Below are positions 7,568 through 13,979 of a stretch of DNA of 15,108 bases, piece by piece; the stretch's first letter is position 1; each line of letters opens with the position of its first letter. Source of the DNA: Bacillota bacterium (GTDB lineage Bacteria; Bacillota; Clostridia; Lachnospirales; Lachnospiraceae); assembly GCA_023412855.1 (NCBI GenBank), contig JAEZRJ010000011.1, forward strand, positions 1 through 15,108. The letters run 5' to 3'. A model generated the notes under the pieces. That model was given only the letters and a program-made list of their open reading frames with translations. It did not search any database and was not told the DNA's origin. The translations under genes were made by a program, and so were the position numbers.

Positions 7568-8119
7568 ATGAACGAGAGATTACAAACTTATGATGCGAAA
7601 ATGAAAAAGGCATTTGAATTTTTGGAAGCGGATTATGCTTCTATTCGTGCAGGACGTGCGAATCCACATGTGTTAGATAAAATCAGAGTGGACTATTATG
7701 GAACACCTACACCGATTCAGCAGGTTGGTAACATTACGGTTCCTGAACCGAGGATTATTCAGATTGCTCCATGGGAAAAATCTCTGATTAAAAATATTGA
7801 AAAGGCGATTATGGCTTCCGACGTAGGAATCACGCCGAGCAATGACGGCATAAGCATCCGTCTCGTTTTCCCTGAACTTACGGAGGAACGCAGAAAAGAG
7901 TTGGTAAAGGACGTTAAGAAAAAGGGCGAGGACGGGAAGGTCGCAATTCGCAATATCAGAAGAGATGGCAATGAAGCCTTCAAGAAGTTAGGAAAAGGCG
8001 ACGTTTCAGAGGATGAGGTAAAACAGCTCGAGGATGAACTGCAGAAGATGACAGATAAGTTCATTAAGGATATCGATAAGCTGATCGATGAAAAGTCCAA
8101 AGAAATCCTTAAAGTATAA
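7568..8119 (+). CDS. frr: Ribosome recycling factor
   Basis: 183-aa RRF, the near-universal cytosolic factor that with EF-G splits the post-termination ribosome. Typical segments are present: DYASIRAGRANPHVLDKI at the start of the long helical bundle, YYGTPTPIQQVGNITVPEPR in the hinge and second domain, and NDGISIRLVFPELTEERRKE, followed by the Lys/Glu-rich C-terminal helix. The length matches the family (about 185). It has a good site GGAGG at 7557-7561 before ATG 7568. It is the last gene before the terminator at 8135-8169, so it closes the bactofilin-pyrH-frr transcript. Confidence 0.97.
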   Translation: MNERLQTYDAKMKKAFEFLEADYASIRAGRANPHVLDKIRVDYYGTPTPIQQVGNITVPEPRIIQIAPWEKSLIKNIEKAIMASDVGITPSNDGISIRLVFPELTEERRKELVKDVKKKGEDGKVAIRNIRRDGNEAFKKLGKGDVSEDEVKQLEDELQKMTDKFIKDIDKLIDEKSKEILKV

Positions 8120-8134
8120 TAATATAAAATAAAG

Positions 8135-8169
8135 AGGGACAGTCGATAGAAATCGTATTGTCCCTTTTG
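8135..8169 (+). terminator. Rho-independent terminator after frr
   Basis: The outer stem is AGGGACA (8135-8141) against TGTCCCT (8159-8165), with an inner CGAT/ATCG pair, followed by TTTTGT. It starts 15 bases after the frr stop and separates the pyrH-frr transcript from the uppS leader. Confidence 0.8.
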
Positions 8170-8173
8170 TCGG

Positions 8174-8256
8174 TATCGCGAGAAGAACGCTCGTATCATG
8201 AGAAGAACGCTCGTATCACGAGAAGAACGCTCGTATCACGAGAAGAACGCTCGTGA
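8174..8256 (+). repeat. 20-bp tandem repeat array in the uppS leader
   Basis: Three full units (8181-8200, 8201-8220, 8221-8240) and a partial fourth (8241-8254) of AGAAGAACGCTCGTATCACG, with a fragment (TATCGCG) before the first. The units are almost identical; the first differs at CATG instead of CACG. Most units can form a small hairpin ACGAG-AAGAACG-CTCGT across the unit boundary. The array lies between the frr terminator and the uppS ribosome site, so it is probably in the uppS untranslated leader. There are no spacers, so it is not CRISPR. Confidence 0.9.
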
Positions 8257-8275
8257 GAAGAAATGGGAGTAGGAA

Positions 8276-9010
8276 ATGCAGGAGAATAAGAATCAGACGG
8301 ATTTAAAAATTCCAAAACATGTAGCGATTATTCTGGATGGAAACGGACGCTGGGCGAAGAGTAAAGGAATGCCCAGAAATTACGGACACGTTCAGGGTGC
8401 TAAGGCGGTGGAAATCATTTGTGAGGAAGCTTATAAGATGGGAATACAATACCTTACCGTATACGCCTTTTCCACGGAGAACTGGAACCGGCCTAAGGAT
8501 GAAGTGGACGCACTGATGAAGCTTCTGCGCAATTATTTGAAGACATGCTTAAGGACTGCGGAGAAAAATAGAATGTGCGTCAGGATTCTTGGCGATAAGT
8601 CGAGGCTTGACGAAGATATCCGGAAGAGGATTGACGAGCTGGAGCAAGCGACAAAAGATAACGATGGCCTGCATTTTCAGATAGCGCTCAATTACGGCGG
8701 CAGGGATGAAATTCTGCGGGCGGTAAGAGAAATCGCTCTCGAGGTGCAAAGCGGAACACTTAAGCCACAGGATATAGGAGAAACAACAATAAACGAAGCA
8801 CTGGATACGAAGGAGCTTCCCGAACCGGATCTATTGATCCGCACCTGCAATGAACAGAGGATCTCCAACTTTTTGTTATGGCAGCTGGCCTATACGGAGC
8901 TTTATTTTACACCTGTCGCGTGGCCGGATTTCACAAAAGAAGAATTGGTAAAAGCCGTCGAAGCATATACTATGAGAGACAGACGATATGGCTTGCTTAA
9001 GGAGGAATGA
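8276..9010 (+). CDS. uppS: Undecaprenyl diphosphate synthase (cis-isoprenyl transferase)
   Basis: 244-aa UPP synthase, which condenses IPP units onto FPP to make the C55 lipid carrier precursor for peptidoglycan and other cell-wall polymers. The substrate-site motif ILDGNGRWAKSKGMPR has catalytic Asp21. The middle motif YLTVYAFSTENWNRP, the ALNYGGRDEI segment and the C-terminal RISNFLLWQLAYTELYF are all present. The IPP-pyrophosphate site reads RTCNEQR rather than the more common RTGGE/RTSGE form; the Arg, Glu and second Arg are retained. ATG 8276 follows GGGAG at 8265-8269. It is separated from cdsA by 3 bases and begins a four-gene envelope/isoprenoid operon. Confidence 0.96.
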   Translation: MQENKNQTDLKIPKHVAIILDGNGRWAKSKGMPRNYGHVQGAKAVEIICEEAYKMGIQYLTVYAFSTENWNRPKDEVDALMKLLRNYLKTCLRTAEKNRMCVRILGDKSRLDEDIRKRIDELEQATKDNDGLHFQIALNYGGRDEILRAVREIALEVQSGTLKPQDIGETTINEALDTKELPEPDLLIRTCNEQRISNFLLWQLAYTELYFTPVAWPDFTKEELVKAVEAYTMRDRRYGLLKEE

Positions 9011-9013
9011 TGT

Positions 9014-9841
9014 ATGTTTATGACACGTTTATTCAGCAGTGCGGTGCTCGTTATTATCGCGCTCGCCACTCTTTTGCAGGGAAGCTATCTGTTGGCCGCC
9101 ATTCTCTTATTCATATCTCTTGTGGCATACTATGAATTATGCAGGGCTTGTAATGTGTGTGTGGAGGGACAGAGAATCAATGCCCCTCTTACCGTAGGAT
9201 ATGCCGGAATCATATGCTATTATGGAGCGGTGGTATTTACAAAAGATGCGGTATTCCAGTTACTTTGTATTTTATTCGTACTTGTGGCATATATGTTTGT
9301 ATACGTATTTTCTTTTCCGAAGTATCAGGCGCAGGAAATCATGTCCGCATTTTTTGGCTTCGTATACGCTCCGGTGATGTTTTCCTTTATTTACTTGACG
9401 AGAGAACTTCCTAACGGCGTGTACATCGTATGGATGATTTTTGTAAGTTCATGGATATGTGACACTTGTGCTTATGCAAGCGGAATGCTTTTTGGGAAGC
9501 ATAAGCTGGCACCGAAGCTAAGCCCGAAGAAATCGGTGGAGGGCGCGGTGGGAGGAATCGTGGGCTCTGCATTAGTGGGAGGGCTCTACGGATATTTCAT
9601 TGTGGAAAAGGTGGTAGAAGGGCAGGAAATCACTTGGATATTTGTTATCATCAGCGCGGTGGGAGCAATCATATCCCAAATTGGAGATTTGGCAGCTTCC
9701 GCGATTAAGAGAAATCATGAGATCAAGGACTACGGACATCTGATTCCGGGACATGGAGGAATCATGGATCGCTTCGACAGTGTTATCTTTACCGCACCGA
9801 TGATATATGCTTTGGCGGTGCTCTTGATAAAGCAGATGTAG
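9014..9841 (+). CDS. cdsA: Phosphatidate cytidylyltransferase (CDP-diglyceride synthase)
   Basis: 275-aa multi-pass membrane enzyme that makes CDP-diacylglycerol from phosphatidic acid and CTP, the branch point for phospholipid synthesis. The family signature is in the C-terminal quarter: IGDLAASAIKRNHEIKDYG followed by LIPGHGGIMDRFDS with its metal-binding acidic residues. Upstream are several hydrophobic helices (for example LFSSAVLVIIALATLL at the N-terminus, GIICYYGAVVF and LVAYMFVYVFSF), and a conserved DTCAYASGMLFGKHKLAPKL loop. AGGAGG at 9000-9005 is 8 bases before ATG 9014, inside the end of uppS. A gap of 65 bases follows before the chosen dxr start. Confidence 0.95.
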   Translation: MFMTRLFSSAVLVIIALATLLQGSYLLAAILLFISLVAYYELCRACNVCVEGQRINAPLTVGYAGIICYYGAVVFTKDAVFQLLCILFVLVAYMFVYVFSFPKYQAQEIMSAFFGFVYAPVMFSFIYLTRELPNGVYIVWMIFVSSWICDTCAYASGMLFGKHKLAPKLSPKKSVEGAVGGIVGSALVGGLYGYFIVEKVVEGQEITWIFVIISAVGAIISQIGDLAASAIKRNHEIKDYGHLIPGHGGIMDRFDSVIFTAPMIYALAVLLIKQM

Positions 9842-9906
9842 AGGGCAGTGGAACATAGATTTTTCACAAGTATTTGGTACGATAAAAAAGAGGCATGGTT
9901 GACAAG

Positions 9907-11052
9907 ATGAAGAAGATAGCAATTTTAGGGTCCACAGGTTCCATCGGAACCCAGACCTTGGAACTCGTAAGAAGCAATGAAGATTTGCAGGTAGTGGCTT
10001 TAGCCGCCGGCAGTAACGTGGAATTGATGGAAAAACAGATTCGGGAATTTTCCCCTTCCATAGCCGCAATGTGGAGCGAGACAGCCTGCGAGGAATTGAA
10101 GTTAAGGGTTGCAGATACGCCGGTAAAAGTACTTAGCGGTATGGAGGGACTTCTCCAGATAGCCGTTATGGAGGAATCGGATGTATTGGTTACCGCGATT
10201 GTGGGAATGATTGGTATTAGGCCTACTATAGCGGCGATAGAAAATGGAAAGACTATCGCGTTAGCGAATAAGGAGACGCTGGTAACAGCGGGGCACATTA
10301 TTATGCCGTTAGCGGAAGAGCATCATGTGGATATCCTTCCGGTGGACAGCGAGCACAGCGCGATTTTCCAATCCATGAACGGCGAAAATAAAAGACGTAT
10401 GAGTAAAATATTATTAACGGCCTCCGGCGGCCCGTTTCGAGGAAAGACGAAGGAGCAGCTAAGGGACATGAAGGTGGAGGATGCCTTGAAGCATCCTAAT
10501 TGGGCGATGGGAAGAAAAATCACCATAGATTCTGCAACCATGGTAAATAAAGGCTTGGAAGTGATTGAAGCCAAGTGGCTCTTTGGTGCCGAGCTTTCCC
10601 AAATAGAGGTGGTAGTTCATCCTCAGAGCATCATTCATTCCATGGTGGAATATGCTGACGGAGCAGTAATGGCTCAGCTGGGCACACCAGATATGAAGCT
10701 TCCGATTGCCTATGCGCTTTTTTATCCGGACAGACGTCCTATGGACGGAAAAAAGGTAAACTTTTTCGACTTAAGACAACTTACCTTCGAAAAACCGGAC
10801 TTGGAAACTTTCCAGGGACTGAAGCTGGCATTCGACGCAGCAAATTGCGGCGGCAGCATGCCCACAGTATATAATGCGGCGAACGAAAAAGCTGTCAGCC
10901 TGTTTCTGGACCGCAAAATAGGGTTCATGCAAATCCCCGAACTGATAGCAGCCTCCATGGAACGGCATAAGCCCATCTCGAATCCTAAGGTGGAAGAGAT
11001 ACTTCAGGCAGAGGCAGAAACTTATGAATTTATAAAGCAGGTGGTAAATTGA
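9907..11052 (+). CDS. dxr: 1-deoxy-D-xylulose 5-phosphate reductoisomerase
   Basis: 381-aa enzyme of the MEP pathway, converting DXP to MEP with NADPH, and so supplying the IPP used by UppS encoded in the same operon. The NADPH site GSTGSIG is at residues 8-14. Metal ligands are Asp147 and Glu149 (PVDSEHSAIFQ) and Glu218 (MVNKGLEVIEA). The flexible-loop region SGGPFRGK and the HPNWAMGRKITIDSATM stretch are intact, as is VVHPQSIIHSMVEYADG. ATG 9907 is preferred because the family usually begins MKKIAILGSTG; an in-frame ATG at 9895 would add MVDK but lies only one base after AAGAGG (9888-9893). Neither start has ideal spacing, so the true start is uncertain by four residues. The stop overlaps the rseP start by 4 bases. 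Confidence 0.95.
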   Translation: MKKIAILGSTGSIGTQTLELVRSNEDLQVVALAAGSNVELMEKQIREFSPSIAAMWSETACEELKLRVADTPVKVLSGMEGLLQIAVMEESDVLVTAIVGMIGIRPTIAAIENGKTIALANKETLVTAGHIIMPLAEEHHVDILPVDSEHSAIFQSMNGENKRRMSKILLTASGGPFRGKTKEQLRDMKVEDALKHPNWAMGRKITIDSATMVNKGLEVIEAKWLFGAELSQIEVVVHPQSIIHSMVEYADGAVMAQLGTPDMKLPIAYALFYPDRRPMDGKKVNFFDLRQLTFEKPDLETFQGLKLAFDAANCGGSMPTVYNAANEKAVSLFLDRKIGFMQIPELIAASMERHKPISNPKVEEILQAEAETYEFIKQVVN

Positions 11053-12104
11053 CGATAACTATAATTTTATTTTTAATCATTTTTGGTGTCATAGTAATAT
11101 CCCATGAACTGGGTCATTTTTTGCTGGCCAAGAAGAATGGAATCAGAGTGATAGAATTTGCGATTGGTATGGGACCGACGCTGTTTCACTTTAAAAAGGG
11201 AGAAACGGTTTACAGTCTGAAGATTTTTCCTATAGGTGGAGCGTGTATTTTCGACGGTGAAGATGGATTGAAGTCGGAAAACGGAGAAAAAGATGAAGGC
11301 TCTTTTTTATCAGCAAGCGTGTGGGCCAGAATTTCTTCGGTTGCGGCAGGACCGCTGTTCAATTTTCTTTTAGCGTTTCTTTTAGCGCTCGTCATCGTGG
11401 CGTTCACCGGTTCGGACAGACCGATAATTCAGGAGATCACTCCGGGTGGAGCGGCGCAGGCGGCGGGAATGGAGGCCGGAGATCTTATCACGCAGATAAA
11501 TGGAGAAAAGATTCATTTATATAGGCAGGTTAATCTCATTTCTGCATTGAATCATGGGGAAGATTTAAATATTGATTTTGTGCGTGCCGGAGAAAAATAC
11601 AGTGTTACGCTTACGCCTATTTTTGATAGCTCGGCAGGTCGTTATTACATCGGCTTAACAGGAGCGGGTGAGTATTTTAAATGCAATGCCCTGCAAGTGT
11701 TCCAATATAGCTATTATGAGTTGGAATATTGGGTAAGGGCTACCTTCAAGAGCCTGGGGATGCTGTTTACGGGACAGGTAACGAAGGATGATATGGCAGG
11801 TCCTGTGGGAATAGCGCAGATAGTAGGGGAGACCTATGAGGAAGTAAAGCCTTATGGAATCAGCTCTGTCGTATTTTCTATGATGAATATTGCGATTCTT
11901 CTTTCTGTTAACTTAGGTATTTTAAACCTTCTTCCTTTTCCGGCGTTAGATGGGGGAAGGCTGGTATTTCTTTTAATAGAAGCGGTCAGGGGGAAGCCGG
12001 TTCCGCCGGAAAAAGAAGGAATAGTACATTTGGCGGGGATGGCAGCGCTTATGATACTTATGGTGTTTGTGTTGTTTAATGATATTTCGCGTTTGTTTTC
12101 GTAG
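11049..12104 (+). CDS. rseP: Site-2 RIP metalloprotease (RseP family)
   Basis: 351-aa membrane zinc protease that cuts substrates within the membrane; in bacteria, typical targets are anti-sigma factors and signal-peptide remnants. The first helix contains the HELGH motif (His19, Glu20, His23). A second helix PLFNFLLAFLLALVIVAF follows, then one PDZ domain around residues 120-185 (ITPGGAAQAAGMEAGDLI). The third metal ligand is Asp301 in FPALDGGRL, followed by a final helix MAALMILMVFVLF. It has one PDZ domain, as in shorter Gram-positive members, rather than the two of E. coli RseP. It starts with TTG at 11049, overlapping the dxr stop by 4 bases (TTGA), with AGGTGG at 11039-11044. The substrate is unknown; no anti-sigma gene is in the window. 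Confidence 0.94.
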   Translation: MTITIILFLIIFGVIVISHELGHFLLAKKNGIRVIEFAIGMGPTLFHFKKGETVYSLKIFPIGGACIFDGEDGLKSENGEKDEGSFLSASVWARISSVAAGPLFNFLLAFLLALVIVAFTGSDRPIIQEITPGGAAQAAGMEAGDLITQINGEKIHLYRQVNLISALNHGEDLNIDFVRAGEKYSVTLTPIFDSSAGRYYIGLTGAGEYFKCNALQVFQYSYYELEYWVRATFKSLGMLFTGQVTKDDMAGPVGIAQIVGETYEEVKPYGISSVVFSMMNIAILLSVNLGILNLLPFPALDGGRLVFLLIEAVRGKPVPPEKEGIVHLAGMAALMILMVFVLFNDISRLFS

Positions 12105-12124
12105 TGAGTGGTTGGGGTGGGGAG

Positions 12125-12411
12125 ATTTTATGTATAATATTTGTGGGTTGTGAAAGGCTTTTTTCGGTGGATCAGGTTTCGGTTCCGCCGTTCGCGGCTG
12201 TATTTTCTAAAGGAAACCATGGGTGTTGTGGAGATGGCCGGGCCGGCAGCAAAGTACCTCCATGTACTATGCTGCCTAAACGCTGCATCCTTGCAGCGTT
12301 TTCCCTGGGTTTCTGAGGTTTCCTTAAGAAAATGCAAGCCGCTCTCTAAAAGAACCGAAACCTGATCCACCGAAAAAAGCCTCCGTAAGGTCGTGAAATT
12401 GTACATAAAAT
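12125..12411. mobile_element. 287-bp inverted-repeat element (MITE-like or structured RNA)
   Basis: The two ends are inverted repeats: ATTTTATGTA at 12125-12134 against TACATAAAAT at 12402-12411. Further in are perfect 31-bp arms (12155-12185 and 12352-12382, the left one opening AGGCTTTTTTCGG), then a second near-perfect arm pair (12194-12218 and 12317-12342). The centre holds two separate hairpins: GGCAGCA...TGCTGCC at 12245-12276 with an inner AGTAC/GTACT stem, and a 10-bp stem at 12278-12301. As RNA or extruded DNA it would form a long rod ending in a fork. There is no transposase and no convincing target-site duplication. A non-autonomous transposable element is the simplest reading; a structured RNA downstream of rseP is the alternative. 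Short open frames inside it are by-products of the palindrome. Confidence 0.7.
12278..12305 (+). terminator. Hairpin with short T-run inside the inverted-repeat element, possible rseP terminator
   Basis: A perfect 10-bp stem AAACGCTGCA / TGCAGCGTTT (12278-12287 and 12292-12301) has a TCCT loop and is followed by TT then CCC. It is the strongest compact hairpin after the rseP stop codon, but the T-run is short (four in all) and it lies within the larger palindrome, so terminator activity is only a possibility. Confidence 0.35.
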
Positions 12412-13090
12412 TGGTAAGGTTATGAGGTGTGTAATTGCAAAGTCTTCTTAAGAATAAGAGAGGGATGTAGAACTGCTGGTAATTGTTTTATAGTGGTTCC
12501 GCAGACTTCTTTTTTTGTAATAAAAAAGTGCTTCTGTTTTTCTGATTTTACCTTTTTTAATTAACAGTCCTTTATATAAAATAAGGATGCACAGTTACGC
12601 TCGCAGAACAAAAACTGTGCTGCCGAGGTTCCTGACTGCAAGAACTTCAAGAGTATGCAAAGCACACTTATGTTCTTTGTGATGAAACAAAATTATAGGT
12701 GGTGAAAGAATCATAAAATTTTATTTAGCTGTGAAGGGGATTAAAAAGTTTGTGCATATTGCATACTTGCCTCATTTATCAGAATCCGATATAATAAGCG
12801 ATATCGACGGTTGTATTCGACCTTCAAAAATCAAAATGAATTATCTGATGCAGGAGTCTGAATCGAAGATTCTTGTAATCTTACAATTTCTGTATATTAT
12901 TACCCCCAAAAAGCAGAAGACTATAAGCAAAATGTTTAATGAACGATATTGATAATTGTCAGCTTTTGTTTTGCATTTATCATTCACAACATATCTTTGA
13001 GCAAATCATAATCTTCGCAAGTTTCACTTATCATTTCATAACCTTGCGGTGTACTTTCGGCGGCAGTTTTATGGCAATTCCGTTAAGTAT
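12412..13090. other. Gene-poor, AT-rich stretch with probable decayed coding fragments
   Basis: No complete recognisable gene is seen. Open fragments in different frames include a frame around 12636-12697 that reads LQELQEYAKHTYVLCDETKL before a stop, the small frame 12686-12952 described separately, and a minus-strand frame at 12984-13082 ending EMISETCEDYDLLKDML. Each is cut by stops or frame changes. An 8-bp stem GCACAGTT/AACTGTGC at 12589-12620 is visible, without a T-run. No tRNA, rRNA, T-box or known riboswitch pattern was recognised. Confidence 0.5.
12731..12952 (+). CDS. Small hypothetical frame, possibly a remnant
   Basis: A 73-codon frame beginning with GTG; the frame is open back to 12686 but has no ATG and no clear ribosome site. 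The product is Lys/Ile-rich (GIKKFVHIAYLPHLSESDII in the N-terminal half, PKKQKTISKMF near the end) with no domain I recognise. It lies between the inverted-repeat element and its diverged copy, in AT-rich sequence unlike the flanking core genes. It is as likely to be the 3' end of a decayed gene as a real small protein. Confidence 0.2.
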   Translation: MKGIKKFVHIAYLPHLSESDIISDIDGCIRPSKIKMNYLMQESESKILVILQFLYIITPKKQKTISKMFNERY

Positions 13091-13147
13091 GCGGCCTGTA
13101 TTTTCTTAATGTTCCCCATTATCCAAGGAAAACGACGCAAGGATGTA
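13091..13147. repeat. Diverged partial copy of the 12125-12411 element, opposite orientation
   Basis: GCGGCCTGTATTTTCTTAA (13091-13109) matches the reverse complement of 12324-12342 at 17 of 19 bases. GGAAAACGACGCAAGGATG nearby matches the reverse complement of the inner hairpin region near 12284-12306 with only a few differences. The order and approximate spacing of the two blocks are kept; the middle is diverged and a few bases shorter. The outer arms are not recognisable here, so it is a partial or decayed copy. Confidence 0.55.
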
Positions 13148-13188
13148 CTCTCATCCCGTTCACAATTCTCAAATGAAAAGGAGTAAAA

Positions 13189-13965
13189 ATGTACTATCTC
13201 ACTGATTTATACTGGAATACTGGACTTCGTCCTCAAAACGAAGACTCCCTATCTCTTCAAGAAGTGTTTATAAAAGGCAACCGCACAGTATTTGCACTCA
13301 TATGTGATGGTATTGGCGGATTGTGGAGGGGAGAACAGGCCAGCGGCTTTGTGGCGGAACGAATGACCGAATGGTTTTACGCGGAGGCACTTCCCATGAT
13401 GGCGCGAAACAAAGGAATGAAGAAAATAAAGCGGGCGGGAATACGAAGCCTATACGCTTGTAACGAAGAAATGAGAAAATTCGCGTCCCAGGAGCATATA
13501 CAATTTGGAACAACAATTACGATGATGATTTTTTACAAAAAACATTATTTGCTCTGGCACAGCGGGGATACAAGGGCTTACTGTGTTTCCCTAAAAAATA
13601 AAATGAGTAAAATAAGTGAAATATGTAAAATAAGCAAAGCCGGAAGAATGAATTCCCAAGGACTTTTAAAACGTTTGACCAGAGACCACTCGGCAGGTGA
13701 GCATATCTTAACTAAATGTATCGGAAGCTTCGTGTGGAGGGAGCCGGATAGTTATATAGGAAGGATAAAGAAAAAGAATACTTTTTTGCTTTGCTCTGAT
13801 GGCTTCAGGCACGTAATCTCAGAGGAAAAGTTAACAGAAATCCTGCTCCCGTTTTATTTGACCTCGAAAGAACAAATTGGACGAAGAATAAAGGAAATTG
13901 CTGATTATTCCAGAAGGCAGGGGGAGAAGGATAATATTTCTGCCATAGTCATCAAAACAGGGTAA
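13189..13965 (+). CDS. PP2C-family Ser/Thr protein phosphatase
   Basis: 258-aa metal-dependent (Mn/Mg) phosphatase of the PrpC/Stp type, acting on phospho-Ser/Thr proteins. The motifs are in order: LRPQNEDS with Asp19, ICDGIGG with Asp40, the GTTITMMIF strand, WHSGDTRAY, LTRDHS, LLCSDGF with Asp204, and KDNISAIVI with Asp248 and Asn249. These give the usual set of acidic metal ligands. The common DGMGGH motif appears here as DGIGGLWRGE. The length is normal (about 240-260). No signal peptide or membrane segment is seen. The site AAAGGAG (13177-13183) lies 5 bases before ATG 13189. The next gene, a Ser/Thr kinase, has its ribosome site overlapping this stop codon, giving the classical antagonistic phosphatase-kinase pair. 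Confidence 0.92.
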   Translation: MYYLTDLYWNTGLRPQNEDSLSLQEVFIKGNRTVFALICDGIGGLWRGEQASGFVAERMTEWFYAEALPMMARNKGMKKIKRAGIRSLYACNEEMRKFASQEHIQFGTTITMMIFYKKHYLLWHSGDTRAYCVSLKNKMSKISEICKISKAGRMNSQGLLKRLTRDHSAGEHILTKCIGSFVWREPDSYIGRIKKKNTFLLCSDGFRHVISEEKLTEILLPFYLTSKEQIGRRIKEIADYSRRQGEKDNISAIVIKTG

Positions 13966-13979
13966 AGGAGGATATCGCT

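Noticed and set aside
7759..8199. 146-codon minus-strand Ser/Phe-rich frame opposite frr.
   Set aside because: It is a composition shadow of the Lys/Glu-rich frr gene and crosses the terminator and repeat array.
8174..8256. Possible CRISPR array.
   Set aside because: The 20-bp units abut each other with no spacers and there are no cas genes.
12104..12406. Short overlapping frames on both strands inside the inverted-repeat element.
   Set aside because: They mirror each other because the DNA is palindromic; there is no ribosome site and no protein-like composition.
12460..12520. TGGTTCCGC followed by a T-run, briefly resembling a T-box antiterminator and terminator.
   Set aside because: The T-box core is not matched, no stable stem precedes the T-run, and no amino-acid-related gene follows.
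12984..13082. Minus-strand frame ending EMISETCEDYDLLKDML, with an adjacent shifted frame opening MGNIKKIQAAYLTELP.
   Set aside because: Together they look protein-like, but each is about 30 codons or shorter and separated by a frame change; too short to call a pseudogene without a similarity search, so it is only noted in the gene-poor stretch.
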